Source: Cyprinodon diabolis | Lineage: Eukaryota > Chordata > Actinopteri > Cyprinodontiformes > Cyprinodontidae | Length of the DNA stretch: 64,000 nucleotides | Direction: 5' to 3' | NCBI GenBank assembly: GCA_030533445.1 | Contig: CM060066.1 | Coordinates: forward strand, 38,048,235 to 38,112,234 | In this document: one piece after another, positions 36,847 to 64,000 of the stretch | How the letters are laid out: each line of letters begins with the position of its first letter | Numbering within the stretch: position 1 is the first letter of the stretch | Made by a program: the position numbers and the translations under genes | The notes under the pieces: generated by a model | What the model was told of the DNA's origin: nothing | Databases searched by the model: none | The model's input: the letters and a program-made list of their open reading frames with translations, nothing else

Positions 36847-37561
36847 TAATCATTAAATAGTGGTTTAATTTTTAAATTGGTAGTAATTATAAAGTTGCTT
36901 GATTTTTTTTTATGTATATCTATGAATTTGTTGTAAATACATTAAATAACGCAGAGCAACTGAGAGCATAAATGGATTCTTTTTTCTAACTCTACAATAG
37001 TATTTTGTTAATTAATCTAACAGGTAAAACTTGTTAGGAGTGCAGTAGCCTATTAGTGCGGCTGGTTTAACAGAAGAAAATATTTGCAGAGCTTCACTTT
37101 CAAATCAGTGACTGTAAGCAATTCGTTTTTGTGTGTGTGTATGTAATAGCGTTTAAAAGGTAAATAGGTTTTGTATTTTGTTTTTTTTTTGTTTTTTTTT
37201 TTTTTTGCATATGTCCAATCAATTATGCTCATTGATTTTTTTTTTTTTTTCCGGGAGAGAACCCTTTTTGTCAGTAGATAAATTGATGTCCCTATTGTGT
37301 TGTGTGAAGGTGATGATGATGGGCAGCTCGCCGGTAGCTCAGCTCCTGCTGGAACACGGAGCGGATCCAAACGTGGCGGACAGCAGAACCGGGTCCACCC
37401 CGCTGCATGACGCGGCCCGGACGGGCTTCCTGGACACGGTGCGGCTCCTGGTGGAGGCCGGGGCCAACCTGCAGGCACGAGACAAAGCGGACTGTCTGCC
37501 GATTGATTTGGCCAGACAGAGCGGACACAGCGATGTGGTTTCCTTCCTAGAGACTCTATAA
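36111..37561 (+). CDS. cdkn2a/b: INK4-type cyclin-dependent kinase 4/6 inhibitor (p15/p16 family)
   Basis: Joined exons 36111-36233 and 37310-37561 encode 124 residues. The protein binds CDK4/6, blocks cyclin D binding and holds Rb in its growth-suppressing state. Seen: an ankyrin-repeat fold with AEVKRLLLKGAPVN (17-30), the family hallmark VMMMGS (42-47), LLLEHGADPNVAD (53-65), TPLHDAARTGFLDT (71-84) and LPIDLARQSGHSDVV (104-118). D65, D75 and R78 align with human p16 D74, D84 and R87, which are needed for CDK binding. The length is that of a short INK4 protein. The phase-0 intron before VMMMGS is at the same place as in mammals. The ATG has A at -3, and no in-frame ATG lies upstream in the open stretch. 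The gene faces mtap. It cannot be separated into 2A or 2B by sequence alone; the fish gene stands for both. Confidence 0.93.
36428..36487. repeat. (AT)n microsatellite in cdkn2a/b intron
   Basis: About 60 bp of uninterrupted AT dinucleotides. Confidence 0.97.
36765..36843. repeat. Second (AT)n microsatellite in the same intron
   Basis: About 79 bp of uninterrupted AT dinucleotides, some 280 bp after the first array. Confidence 0.97.
37310..37561 (+). CDS. cdkn2a/b: cdkn2a/b coding exon 2
   Basis: Encodes residues 42-124 and the taa stop (VMMMGSSPVAQLL ... VSFLETL). The acceptor is tgtgtgaag|gtg, preceded by very long T tracts at 37179-37250. In mammals a third coding exon adds a few residues to p16; here the frame stops within exon 2, as in p15. 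Confidence 0.93.
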   Translation: MMMMGSSPVAQLLLEHGADPNVADSRTGSTPLHDAARTGFLDTVRLLVEAGANLQARDKADCLPIDLARQSGHSDVVSFLETL

Positions 37562-37967
37562 GCAGTGTTTGCTTTGATATTTCTTTATTTAACTCTGTTG
37601 GTTCTGATTGAGGACCGAAAATACGGCCCTGAAAAGGCCTTAATTTATTTCTCTATTTAACCAGATAGGTCTTTTATTAGACACATTTAAATTATATATT
37701 TTACAGTTATTAATTTTTATTTAAGAGGGTGCTATCAAATTTTATAAATGTCCTTTGCTCTTCTGAAAAAATTGTCCTTGGACCTTTTTTTTTTTAAACT
37801 TATAGCACTCAGAGCAAAATAAGAAGACATGACATGTAATAATTCTTTTAAACTATGCACTATTATAAAATCAATACAGAGACACGTTATAGAGATAGTG
37901 AATGAACCTTTGATGATTAAAAAAGCTGTATTATAGATGTAAGGGTTTTAAACCCTTGAAAAGTAAA

Positions 37968-37973
37968 AATAAA
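37968..37973 (+). terminator. Likely cdkn2a/b poly(A) signal
   Basis: First AATAAA after the stop codon, giving a 3' UTR of about 0.4 kb. No transcript evidence is available. Confidence 0.4.
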
Positions 37974-37989
37974 CATGCTTGAAATTGCG

Positions 37990-38880
37990 TGGAAATTGGA
38001 TCCTTCTTTTACAGGCTAGTAAAAGATACAGTGGGAAGTCTAGTTCTGTAAGGACAATTTAAATGGATTTAGTTTGATGCACTTTCTCAAGTCTGGGCTA
38101 AATGATTAAATGCAAGAATGGGGTAAAGCTTGTAATTGCTTCTTTTATTTGACTAAAAACAGCCACCGTAATTCAAAACCTTGAACACATTTTTTTCTTT
38201 TTCCTTTTTGTGCATAAGGTTAAATCAGTATCGGCAGGTTTGACAAAGAAATCATGAAGTTTGTACTGGCCTTGAATAGCCTGATAAATGCAAATATACC
38301 CTGGGCAGCTCCTCCTTTTGCCGACCTTATCCTACTGAAATGCAATCACCCGTTAGATTTAGTAGAATTTTCTCCAGTTCCCATGCACAAAATTAATAGC
38401 AACCTTGTTCAGGGCATAAATTACATAAACTAAATACCATAATCTGGAGTTTGGGCATGAATTCCATTTCTAAAGCCTCTTTAAAGCCCAAGTCAAAAAT
38501 CCCCACTGCACGTGGCAAATACCAATACTCCACTGCAATGGCCTTTATATCATCTGCATCTGCTTAATCCATTACCTCCAAAAAAAATTTGGATTAGTTT
38601 ACATATCAAGCTTTGTGGCAATAACCTGACAAACTGTTTATCAGTTAATAAATTATTAATTGGAAAAAAAACCTTATTTCCAGCATTCAGTTCATCTCAG
38701 CTTATTTATATAGCGCCAATCTTTAACTCAGAAGTAGTGACTGGAACATTTAAAAGCTGCTTTTTCTGTAATCCAATCCTTCAGATTTTCTGCTGAGATT
38801 TTGCATTTAAACTAAAAAGAACCAAAAAAAAGCAACAAAGAACATTTGTTTTCTTTTTTCATTTAACTTGAGAAATTACT
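37990..38880. other. Convergent intergenic region
   Basis: About 0.9 kb between the putative poly(A) sites of cdkn2a/b and mtap. AT-rich, with a short LINE-tail-like string (tcagcttatttatatagcgc) at about 38697-38716. No gene is seen. Confidence 0.5.
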
Positions 38881-38900
38881 TCAAAGTTTTGCTTTATATT

Positions 38901-38906
38901 TTTATT
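38901..38906 (-). terminator. Possible mtap poly(A) signal
   Basis: tttatt on the + strand, i.e. AATAAA on the - strand. It is the first such hexamer after the mtap stop codon and implies a 3' UTR of roughly 0.85 kb. Confidence 0.35.
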
Positions 38907-39731
38907 CAGATATTGTTTTTCATGCAGATGCGTTTACAGTTCCGCCATAAAAAAAAAAAAAAAAAAGAGGAAATGCAAGTGAGCTGGATATTGTGCAACA
39001 CACAGAGCAATGAAAAGTAAAGGCAAACAAAATAAGATAGAACACAAAACATGATTTAAGTGAATTGAAACGCCGGACTTACGGATAAACCTACAGTTTT
39101 CTTATTTTATAAATTAGCATGAAATATATGGTCTGCAAACAAACTACATGTAGTAGTTAAACTGCAAGTTCTATTGTCAATTAATTGTAAGATAGCAGAA
39201 AGAAAAAGATTATACTAAAAAGCAATTTCCTAAAAAAACAAAAAAATATTTATATGATCTGGAGATTCAAAAATCAAAATTTAACTGCTGTATTGAGATC
39301 AAGACTGATATAATACATGTATGTGCTAAACGTGCAAGTTCATCTCTCCATCTGGTTAAATTGCGACTAAGATGGACAGTTTAAAGGCAGGACATATAGA
39401 AAGTGTAAAGGTTTATAAAATACAAAAAATATCACTCTGCAACATATCAAGTATAATTTCAAGACTTTTAAAAAGCATGGATCAAAGGGTGAAAAGGATT
39501 GACCTGTGAATCAGCATGAAGCTTCGAGGTGCATTTCAAAAAAGGAAAGTCCCTAAGCTCCAGCTAGACACAAACAACCGGTGCATTATTCCTGTGAGGC
39601 ACTTCTCAATGATTCACCAATTATGAATCCTTAAGCAGAGTTGGGCGCCGTTTCGTCAGTGGCTGGATACGTGCACGTGTTTGTGTGGGATTATTCCTCC
39701 TCCTCCTCTGGTCCAAGTTTTGATTGCCAAC

Positions 39732-55362
<15,631 letters not shown>

Positions 55363-57329
55363 CTGAAAAGGAGCGGCAGCAAGTTTTTAAATGGAGTTAA
55401 ATTATGAATGCAGCTTCTAAACAACAAGTCAAATACATGTCAAAGCAGAGGTAGCCACAAACAAAAGGAACATGTAACATAACCAAGAAAATAAAGAATA
55501 ATTGTTGAAATGATCGCTAAGCTGAGGAGTTAGAGGGCAAAATATCAGGCAAGTATGCAATGATGTTGCGGGAGCATAGTGACCAACTGACTTGCAAAAA
55601 ATGAAGTCTACAGTGTTCGTTTCGTCCTGCTTTGGGTTTACCGTAGATAGCAGCAGGATGTTTATTTAATGACCAAATATTTATTACAAACCATTCAGTT
55701 TCTGTAAATAACTTTTCACACATTAATATTGCAGCAACGATACATTTATGGTATAATGTGCAGTCCTACTAAATACACTGAGAAACCAATTTTGACAATA
55801 AGTGTTTGCTTGCAAACTTGTACAGACTGCCATAACACTAATAAGCAGTGTTTTTCTCATCTGTCCAAGACAACAAAAGCATTCTGATAGGATAGAGGCA
55901 GTTTTTTTCAGTGAACAACTGTGCTCCTGTGTGTCTACATGCCGAGTCAGCAGCGCTGGAAAAGACATGGCTCAACCCTGTTTCCATTGAGCCCAAAATG
56001 CAGAGTAATGGTGGGTGGCACACAACTGACTTTTCCCTGCAAACTAACATCATGACTTCTGTGCTTACCAAAAGCCTTCCAGCTTTTTCTTATTTATGAA
56101 TGCCATGAGTGTTTTGGGATTCAGTGACCTTATTTGCATGCAGTAATGGTGAAGAATTTTCCCATTGTGGGAAAATAAAGGTATCTCTATTCTAATGCAT
56201 TTGATGCCTTTTAGTGTCATCTCAACTTTTTTGATGAAATAAGGAAAAGTAATGGTGTCCAAACCTCCCCTCTACTGAAACATATACAGCAGAAGAAAAG
56301 GTTTCCACACCTGACTCAAGGCAAAGCTTTGACTTCTTGTTTCCTTTAGTTTTCTCAGCCAATATACAGTCACAGCATAAATATCTCTGACATCTAAAGT
56401 ATGAACACCTCTGATGCCCTGCCCTTGTCTTTTACTTGTAACTGACAACAGATGATTATGATCAACCTTTAAATGCTTTGTGCAATATGTGCAAAGCTTT
56501 ATATGAATAGCAGGGATGTTTTCCAGGATAAAGTATTAGCAGAGAACAATGCCCGATTGTTGCCTAAAAAATGACTATAGACTTGCATTTAGCTCAGCAT
56601 GTTGATGTTTACATGCATTCATGATGGGATTTTTTTATTGTATTTCATTAAAAGAAATAACTTTAAAATTCATATAAACAAAACAATAGACACACTCCCA
56701 AATCAATTAATTTTGAATGAAAAGGAGCAGAAATAAGAACAATCTTATATCTGCCCTTAGTTCATTTAACAGCAACTCTGCATCAGCTCTTTTAAAACAT
56801 TTACATTGTTTTTTCTCATTTATCCACATTTACTGTGATTACATTTTATAGTATTTATTTAAAATATTATATAAGTATTAAACTATTCAAAATGTAATAC
56901 CATCATTATGTCAATGCACTCATTTTTAAACAGCCCTAACAATGTAGTTTTTATGTTTTCTCTTTTTTTAAATCCATCATCATTTTGACTCTTATATTAC
57001 TTGATCAAGTCCGTTCAAGAAATGAGTTCCCTTTAATGTGACGGTCCGTTACATAATCTTTTTTTTTTTTTTTTTTAAAGGGGTCATTATGAATTATTTG
57101 AGCCACCCTTTTTACACCTTTCTCATACCTCATCCAAAATAATCAGTTATCCCAAGCTATTTATCCAGAGCTGCTATACATATAGACTGCTGGAGGACAA
57201 AGGGATCCCTTTTCACCATTCTATATCTACTCTCCCATTCTGCAGTATTTCTTAGTTCAATCTCTAATGTTATGCTCTCGCTGCTTTTCCTCATAGTAGC
57301 TTCATCTGGTCTGTTCCTGGTTTGCTGTG

Positions 57330-58375
57330 AAATATCAGCTGTGCTGCTGCCATCAACACCTTTGTTGGAGCTTGGGCTGTTTTTCAGTGTAGTCTTGTTT
57401 CTCTTACTGTGACTAACTGTATGTGCTCTCTTTCATCCTCTGATATGAGAACTGGTTCAGAGCTCGTCTGCCTGGTAGTGTGTTTCCTGGACTGGGCTGC
57501 CTGTGGAGCTGGTTGACAGTTACCTTTTTCATCTCCGCTTCTTTTTGTATGTCTGCTTCTATCTCCTTAAACCCCAATCGGGCTTGGCAACTCACACTAG
57601 AGTCCTGCACGGGTCGAGTTTTACCAACCCGCACCCGCCCGAACCCGTTAGGATGACTACCGAACCCGACCCGTCACCCGCGGATATCTTCAATTCAAAT
57701 CCGAACCCGACCCGTTGATATTTAACCCGCAACCCGACCCGTTAACACATCAAGTAATAGGCTATAGTACGCTGCGCAGCAGAACAGCACCATTAACACT
57801 GCAGCAGACGTGTATGCACTGACTGTGGCCTTTTTGGAGGGAAGCCCACACTGCCGGCAGGGCTTTAAGCTACAACAAGGGTGACCCCAGTGCCTGATTA
57901 ATATAACATTTCTGATGTCCATAACAACACACGCATAAAAAAAAAAAAAAATCACCAACTACCCGCCCGCACTAAAAAAATATCCGCTCGACCCCACGTA
58001 CCCGTTTATTTTTATTAATGTATTTTTCACCCGCAAAAGAACATTTTAGCGGGTGACCAGTCGGGGACCCGCGGGTACCCGACCCGTTGCAGGACTCTAA
58101 CTCACACTGAGCCTGGTGCTGGTGGAGTTTTCTTCCTGTTAAAAGGAAGTTCTCCTCTCCACTGTTGCTATATTCATGCTTGTTTTGAGGGGCCGTTGGA
58201 AAGTCAACAATAAAATGCAAGCAAAAATCGTTGCCTCAAGGACCTTCAGGTGGAGCTTGTCTTGCAAGTCAATGACAAGATGCAATGAACTGGTTTTCCT
58301 TGATAGAAAAAGTTAAAACTCTGTTCAGTGACTTGAGATGTGTTGGTAAATGGCGCTAGATAAATAAAAAGAATT
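57330..58375 (+). mobile_element. LINE 3' region, copy 2, split by a hAT-type insertion
   Basis: 57331-57422 matches the repeat at 49335. It continues to ggcttggcaactcacac (57597), is interrupted, and resumes at 58108 with tgagcctggtgctggtggag, cctgttaaaaggaagttctc and the tail gtaaatggcgctagataaat. This is a widespread fish LINE/SINE end. Confidence 0.6.
57598..58099. mobile_element. hAT-type non-autonomous element, CCCG-rich ends
   Basis: 502 bp. Left end tagagtcctgcacgggtcg; right end, other strand, tagagtcctgcaacgggtcg. The 8-bp direct repeats actcacac lie at 57590-57597 and 58100-58107. TAGAG fits YARNG. The ends are rich in tandem-like acccg/gaacccgacccg words; the interior has no transposase frame. 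Confidence 0.88.
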
Positions 58376-60329
58376 ATTACTAGAAGAGTGTTAGAGCAGT
58401 TAGTGCTGCTTTAAAACTCGAGAAAAATCTAGGAGGTGGTAGCTATGGGAGAGGCATCATGGTAGAATTATATATAAACTCTCTGCCCATGTTTCTTGTT
58501 TATGCTGGCATATATAATATGGTATAATAAATAGTAATATATTAAACCAATAATATATGCTAGCTCCACCCTGAAAATGAATAAATAAAAGCTAAAAAAT
58601 GTAAAGTTAACGGAACATCCAAGTTTGAAGACAGAAATTCAGTCAGCAGTGTGACATTCTGTATGTCTGCAACCAATAATTATTTTGTATGTCCATGCAT
58701 AAGTAGGTTAAAAGCAATAAACAACCTTCTCTAACTTCTTCTTTTTTTTCCTTTTAAAAAGAGCCCTGGGGGTAAAGACAAGAGTGAAAATAAGGACATT
58801 ATTTATCAAAGGAATATTCTACCAAGGTATAGAGCCACTTTTGCATAGGAGAAAAACCCCTGATTATATATATAAAAAAAATAAGGGCCTTAAATAATAT
58901 CATTTGCTTTTAACAGATTCTGGGAGTGGTTGTAGAGCACAGACTTTTTTTTCTAATCAAACTTTGTGGAAATATATAATTAAAACTTACTGTATTTTAT
59001 TATTAATATATAATTAAGGAACACCAAGCTTTTACAAAAAAGGTAATTATTTTCTCACATAATAAAGTAAACATTCCTAAGAATTGTTGCATTGTCCATG
59101 AAACAGCAGCCGTTAAACATGGAGTACATTTAATTTTTTTTAAATGCAGTCTAGCCAGTTTTGGGCAGATTCATTTAGCTATTTAATCAGCTAGAAAGAT
59201 CAGTTACAGACGACTGCAAAGCGAAAAGGAAAGCAAAGGAAATCAACTCATTTGGTTCAGGCTTTTAGAACAACTCAGGGCATCAGTTTGAACAGACAAA
59301 GGCCCATATTTATCGATCATTTACTTTGTGCACGATGAGCCAACGAGACGTGCTGAGCTAAATCGATACCGTCACATGCAGCAGGACAAGTCTGAGCAAG
59401 TCCTCGCGCTCACTTCCTCATCCTGGATGAACAAGTTGTAATACTGATAGTTCATCTGGTTCATCCATGCACAACAAACCAACCCGCTGAGAAATGTGGG
59501 AGAGCAGGTTATTTAAATCGGCTCGACTTGTTGTGTGTAATAAACAAAAAAGAACTCTGAAAAATGTACAACTAGGTCGTAGAGATGGTGTGGCCTTGTT
59601 TTAACCCGTAAGCTTTCCATAGGTACAAAACAAGTCCAGCAGTGCTTCAGTCTCGAGGTGAGGAGGAGCTGAGGATAAATTCTTAACTAAAAAAAACAAA
59701 GATAGCTTTGCTTTTACCATTTAACGCACAATCAATGACAAAACCTTTGAAATACAGTAACTAAGGCATCACATAACTTTATAGTTGCATTGTACTTTAT
59801 CTATTTTACTATAATTCTTCTAACAAAACTGTGTGCTGTGTTACAAACTGTTTAGATGGACCTTCTTCAACTGCATGCTAAAACTAAATTTGGCACTTGG
59901 ATGGACTCCGATAGGCTTTAGTGCTCACACCTGATATAGTCAGTTGCTAAGATGCTAGAGCTAATGAAGTATGGCAGGAACAATCGTATTTCCCCATTAT
60001 TGATTGAACTGTTTTTCAACAGATGTTTAAAGAGTGTGGTAGGGCTCGGCGATTAATCAAGCTAAATGTTTGTTTGTTTTTTTCATTTAAATGAAGATTA
60101 ATTTTTTTTTTCTCCCATCAATTCACTTCTTGGGCTTCCGTAGCTCAAAGTAACATTGCTTCATTGTGTTTTGTGTACTCTCATTACTGCTAAATTAGCT
60201 CACTGTATGATGCCACTAGAAAACAATTAGTTTGTTTATATTTCATTGTAGTGAAAAATGATTGTTTTACAGCATTTTTCAATGCTTGACTTTTATTGCC
60301 ATTTAAATTAAAGTCACCTCTGAAACTGA

Positions 60330-60491
60330 AAAAACAATTTAAAAATGAGTAGAAATTGTTTTTTCTTATTTATTTCAAATTTCAGTTGTCTTATTTTGTT
60401 GGCAAAGTGTCTTACTTAACTGCCAAATTCTAGAAGAAAATGCACTATTTTAAGAAAAATTGTCTTGCATAAATTTCAGATTTTTGCAGTG
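60330..60491 (-). repeat. AT-rich MITE family A, copy 3
   Basis: ttggcaaagtgtctta, actattttaagaaaaatt and the end gatttttgcagtg are the reverse of the left half of the copy at 3871. Confidence 0.6.
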
Positions 60492-60954
60492 CAGAAGGGA
60501 TGACTGAATTCACAGCTAGTTTTTTTAAAGCAATCATTTGTATTTTTGATTAAGAAACTTAAGTAAAGAAATAAAATAATAATAATAATAATATTATAGC
60601 AGTTAGATTAATGGGATTTGATGGGAGAAAAATTATCTGCTGTTTCACGGTCTCCATGATGTGGTTAGTCCTTTAAGAAAATAATGTTTGATGCCTTCAC
60701 AGAACAGATATATTTATTACTGGGGCAGCATGAAAACAGTTCCACCTGACTACGAAACTATTGCCATATAGCACAGCCAACATGGATAACCATTAACTCA
60801 GATTTATTTTTTTGCCCATTTATAACAATCTCCCCCCAGTCTTAGTTTCTTAGTTAGCTCTACAATCCCTCCCAGTGGCTGGTCACGTCAATGTGTTAGC
60901 TTTAACATCTCAGCATCCAGGCTTTGAACTGACTTGGAAATTTCCCTGATTTTA

Positions 60955-61075
60955 TTTTTTCTAACTTGATCTCAGTGGAGGACGCTTTTTCTGCACTGCT
61001 CCCCCAGGGGATGGGTTAAATGCAGAGAGACAATTTTGTTACTCTGTACTTGTAAGAGAATAAAAATTTAAAGAA
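60955..61075 (+). repeat. SINE tail fragment
   Basis: cactgctcccccaggggatg, then ggttaaatgcagagagacaa and ttactctgtact: the 3' part of the SINE type seen at 49607. Confidence 0.5.
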
Positions 61076-62413
61076 AACAAAGCTACTGATTATAGGACTT
61101 CCAGAGGGACCTGGTTTTATTGGACTTTATTTAGAGGCATCAGAGTAGAAGTGGACTCTACATAAATCAATGCCACACTTTTCAGATTTTAAAAACTATT
61201 TAAAGATATGTTTCCTTTTTTTCCCTACTTCAAAGTGTGTGTCCCTAAATCTGAAAAACACACGGTGCTTGTGGTTTGGCATTCTAAAAGGTCCCACGTC
61301 TGTAAATGCTTTTAAAAGCAACTCTTCACTGGTTTGGCATTAGAGCTGCACTGCACGCCTATTTTCAACACCTTAACTCCATTTTACATTTGACCCACAG
61401 AGAAGTTGTGTTTACAAGATGACTAAACACTTATTCAGGTCTCTCAGCATTTCTTTGGCTTCATTCTGGCCTCTGGCCGAAGATTCCTCCCACGTGTATT
61501 GGGTACTGCTTCTTTAATATTAGCTTTGAGGACATCAGACCAGGAGATTTATAAATGAACTAAAAACAGTCAACCTTGTCTATATTTATCAGTATTAGAC
61601 AGAAATTTCATATAATTCATAGAGCATTTGTTTAAAAGGCAATGATTTTCATTCAGCATCAGTTATTTTCTATCAACAGCCCCTATGAGGACATCAGAAA
61701 AATACACATCAAATATTGGAGAAACCCAAAATATCTGCCTGAAGTCATTCGACACACAGTGAACTTTCTACTAACTGCCAAACCGGACACACAGTCCTAG
61801 TATACGTTAAACAGGTTTGGCAAATAACTAACCATTGTATTAGTCATAAACAAAGCATGGAGTGGATTTTATTTAGGCACAGCAGGTAAACATAAAGTTA
61901 CAGCAATAACTCTCCTGCAAGAATAAAACCTCACTGAATGAAAGTTGAGACACACAGGAAGCCTAAATAAACCACAGCCATTTACAGAAGTATCTCCTTC
62001 CCAAAGGTTCATACTTCAAAAGTTCTGTTGTCATCTTGGTCTCCGTCTCTGCTCAAGTGTCACATTTTTCACAAAATCTCTAAGCAGTTTGTGACATCAG
62101 AAGATATCAGCTACGTTTCCTACTGAACAGGATGGGAGGCAAAACGTGGTTTTCACACATTACACTAAACACGATGACGAAAAAAAAAAACGAGGAAAAA
62201 AACAAACACTTCCTTCCTCCTGGACGGACATCCGAACACTTGAGTTACACATTAAAACTAATTCTGTCTAAACATGATTCTAATCTCTAAACAAAAGGTC
62301 TGCTGATGTAAAGTCAAAGGGTTTCATTCATTAAAAAAGGGAAACCAATCCTTTAACCACACTACAGATTTGTTTTATCCATTCTAAATGTAAATATACA
62401 AAACAATATATTT

Positions 62414-62751
62414 TAGGGCTGTCGATTATTTTATTTTATATATAATAATCAGATAGGAAAAGGTTCCTCAAATAAGACTTTTTACAAAATTAAACCAGGT
62501 GAAATTAAACTTTTCCACTTGTGGAGTTCTTTATAGAGCATATTGACAGACAGAAAAAGTTCTCTTTACCTTAAATGCAATATATTTACATATTTTTTAC
62601 AATCTTGATATATTACTGCTCTGAGTGGGATTTTCTGTCAGCTAAAGGCATTTTTTAGAGTCTCTAATCCAGTTAACGATTAATCGATTACTAAATTAGT
62701 TGACGATTATTTTCAATAATCCATTAATAACGATTAACTGTTTGAGCCCTA
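62414..62751. mobile_element. Non-autonomous hAT-type element, intact
   Basis: 338 bp, left end tagggctgtcgattatt, right end (other strand) tagggctcaaacag. Perfect 8-bp target duplication atatattt at 62406-62413 and 62752-62759. Sister of the interrupted copy at 40380-42517. Confidence 0.88.
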
Positions 62752-63679
62752 ATATATTTATTCATTTAAATTAATAAAATGCATGAAAACAATTAGATGA
62801 TCTTAAATGAGGGTCATTTTAGTAAAAAACATTAAAAAATATAACTTGATCAGATTTTATTCAAAGAAAAAGCAACAATAATCGCAAAGTCCTCTTAAAT
62901 AATCGAAATGTTACATTAAATTTGGGTAACAAATTTTTCTAACCTAACAACATGAGGCTCTTTGGATTGGGGCATAATACAATTTGGTTGTTCTGCTCTT
63001 TTTAAAGCCACATGTCTGGTTTATGCCTTAACTAATGACATCAGTACATAACGAACATAAACTTAACAATAAAGAGCCTTAAAGTCTATAGAGCAATACA
63101 CATCAATTAACATGCATGTCATTAAAACTGCTTACAGTATCCTCTGATCATATGAACAGGATTAAGCAGAGAGAAGGTTTCCTCAAGCTGCAGGCTTGAA
63201 CTTATCCCTAACAAAGTGTTGATGAAAGACTTATAATGACCTTAATGACAAGCAATAAAATCGTGATCGCTATCAATGTTAAACTGTTAAACAGTTAAAC
63301 TGGTGGCTGAGATTAAATACACACTGTAAAAAAAAAAGACCAGGCTTTCCCACAGTTGGCTGTAGAGTGACCTTCACCTGAGCACTGAATTGTTTTTAAA
63401 TCAGAATAAGTTACAAATAGTTTGAGAAACAGATTAAAACAAGAGTGCCCTTAAAGGAGCAAAAAGCTAAATTTCATTATTTTAGATTGAAAAAAAAAAT
63501 CATATCTCTGTGTTGTTCTCCAGTCTCTTTTTTTCTCCATACGCGGAACAGCTAGAGCATAAGAGCTAAAAGGATGTATCCAGGGTAGCAAAACGTTCAC
63601 CTCTAGACCTCTAGACAACCAGGACCCATTGCTGCCACAGAAAAAAAAAAGTCTTTTGACAAAGAAATTGTCAGATAAG

Positions 63680-63830
63680 GGGAGTGTTGGCTTACTGAGT
63701 TAGAGCTGTGTGCTTGTGCTGTGAGAAGGTTGCAACTACCCGATTCGATCCCCACAGCCTCCACTGTGGGTTCCTGAGCAAGACACTTAACACTTAAGGC
63801 TGTGTAGGTACCCAGGTATAAGTCAAAGTG
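63680..63830 (+). repeat. tRNA-derived SINE
   Basis: ttggcttactgagttagagc, then a B-box-like cgattcgatccccac, then gttcctgagcaagacactta: SINE head and body. Confidence 0.5.
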
Positions 63831-64000
63831 CCTTTATGCTCATAAAAAAAGGACACAGTGGCCTGTTTTTTAGAGTAACTGTGCCTTTCTTTAATTCTCA
63901 TTTTGACAAATCACCTAAAATTAAAACAGCTAACTCGGGCTAGGTCAGTAGCACTACCGGATAGATGTCTCTGCTCCATGTGTTTTATGTAGCTTCTCCA

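Larger units (their letters stand above)
55363..64000 (-). other. mtap intron, continuing past window
   Basis: At least 8.6 kb with no recognisable exon (I looked for the VNYQAN...ACGSLREE block of the preceding exon). Contains the LINE/hAT nest (57330-58375), a MITE (60330), SINE pieces (60955, 63680), a hAT copy (62414) and AT-rich sequence. At about 59303-59520 a tract beginning ggcccatatttatcgatc may be another old DNA element. Confidence 0.6.

Overview
The window is vertebrate nuclear DNA and most likely comes from a ray-finned (teleost) fish. It is AT-rich and intron-rich. The only two protein-coding genes I can support are split by GT-AG introns. The interspersed repeats (Tc1 elements with 200-bp inverted repeats, hAT-type elements with 8-bp target duplications, tRNA-like SINEs, L2/CR1-like LINE pieces, gypsy gag remains) match the usual teleost set. 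No bacterial or phage gene organisation is present, and most short open frames are chance or repeat-derived.

Gene content. A two-exon INK4-type CDK inhibitor gene (cdkn2a/b) lies on the + strand at 36111-37561. It is complete and encodes 124 residues with ankyrin repeats. The last four coding exons of methylthioadenosine phosphorylase (mtap) lie on the - strand between 55362 and 39732. They give an uninterrupted C-terminal 167 residues; the earlier exons lie beyond the right edge. The two genes point at each other, as MTAP and CDKN2A/B do in human 9p21.

Layout. 1-11.6 kb is non-coding DNA with scattered SINE, MITE and LINE remains. 11,666-19,529 is a tandem duplication of a 3,926-bp unit, apparently without differences between the copies, separated by 12 bp. 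19.8-22.1 kb holds a decayed gypsy-type element and a separate inverted-repeat element. 22-35.7 kb is a gene desert with repeats and two perfect hairpins. 35.7-38 kb is the cdkn2a/b promoter and gene. 38-39.7 kb is the convergent intergenic region and the mtap 3' UTR. 39.7-64 kb is mtap with large repeat-filled introns, including a Tc1 element nested in a hAT element, a broken LINE ORF1, and another hAT-type element nested in a LINE tail.

How the genes relate. They act in different pathways: Mtap in methionine and adenine salvage, the INK4 protein in G1 cell-cycle control. They share only their conserved neighbourhood. I found no new multi-gene system. The most notable observations are the near-perfect tandem duplication with a templated-looking junction, the truncated ARF-frame in cdkn2a/b exon 2, and several cleanly dated nested insertions.
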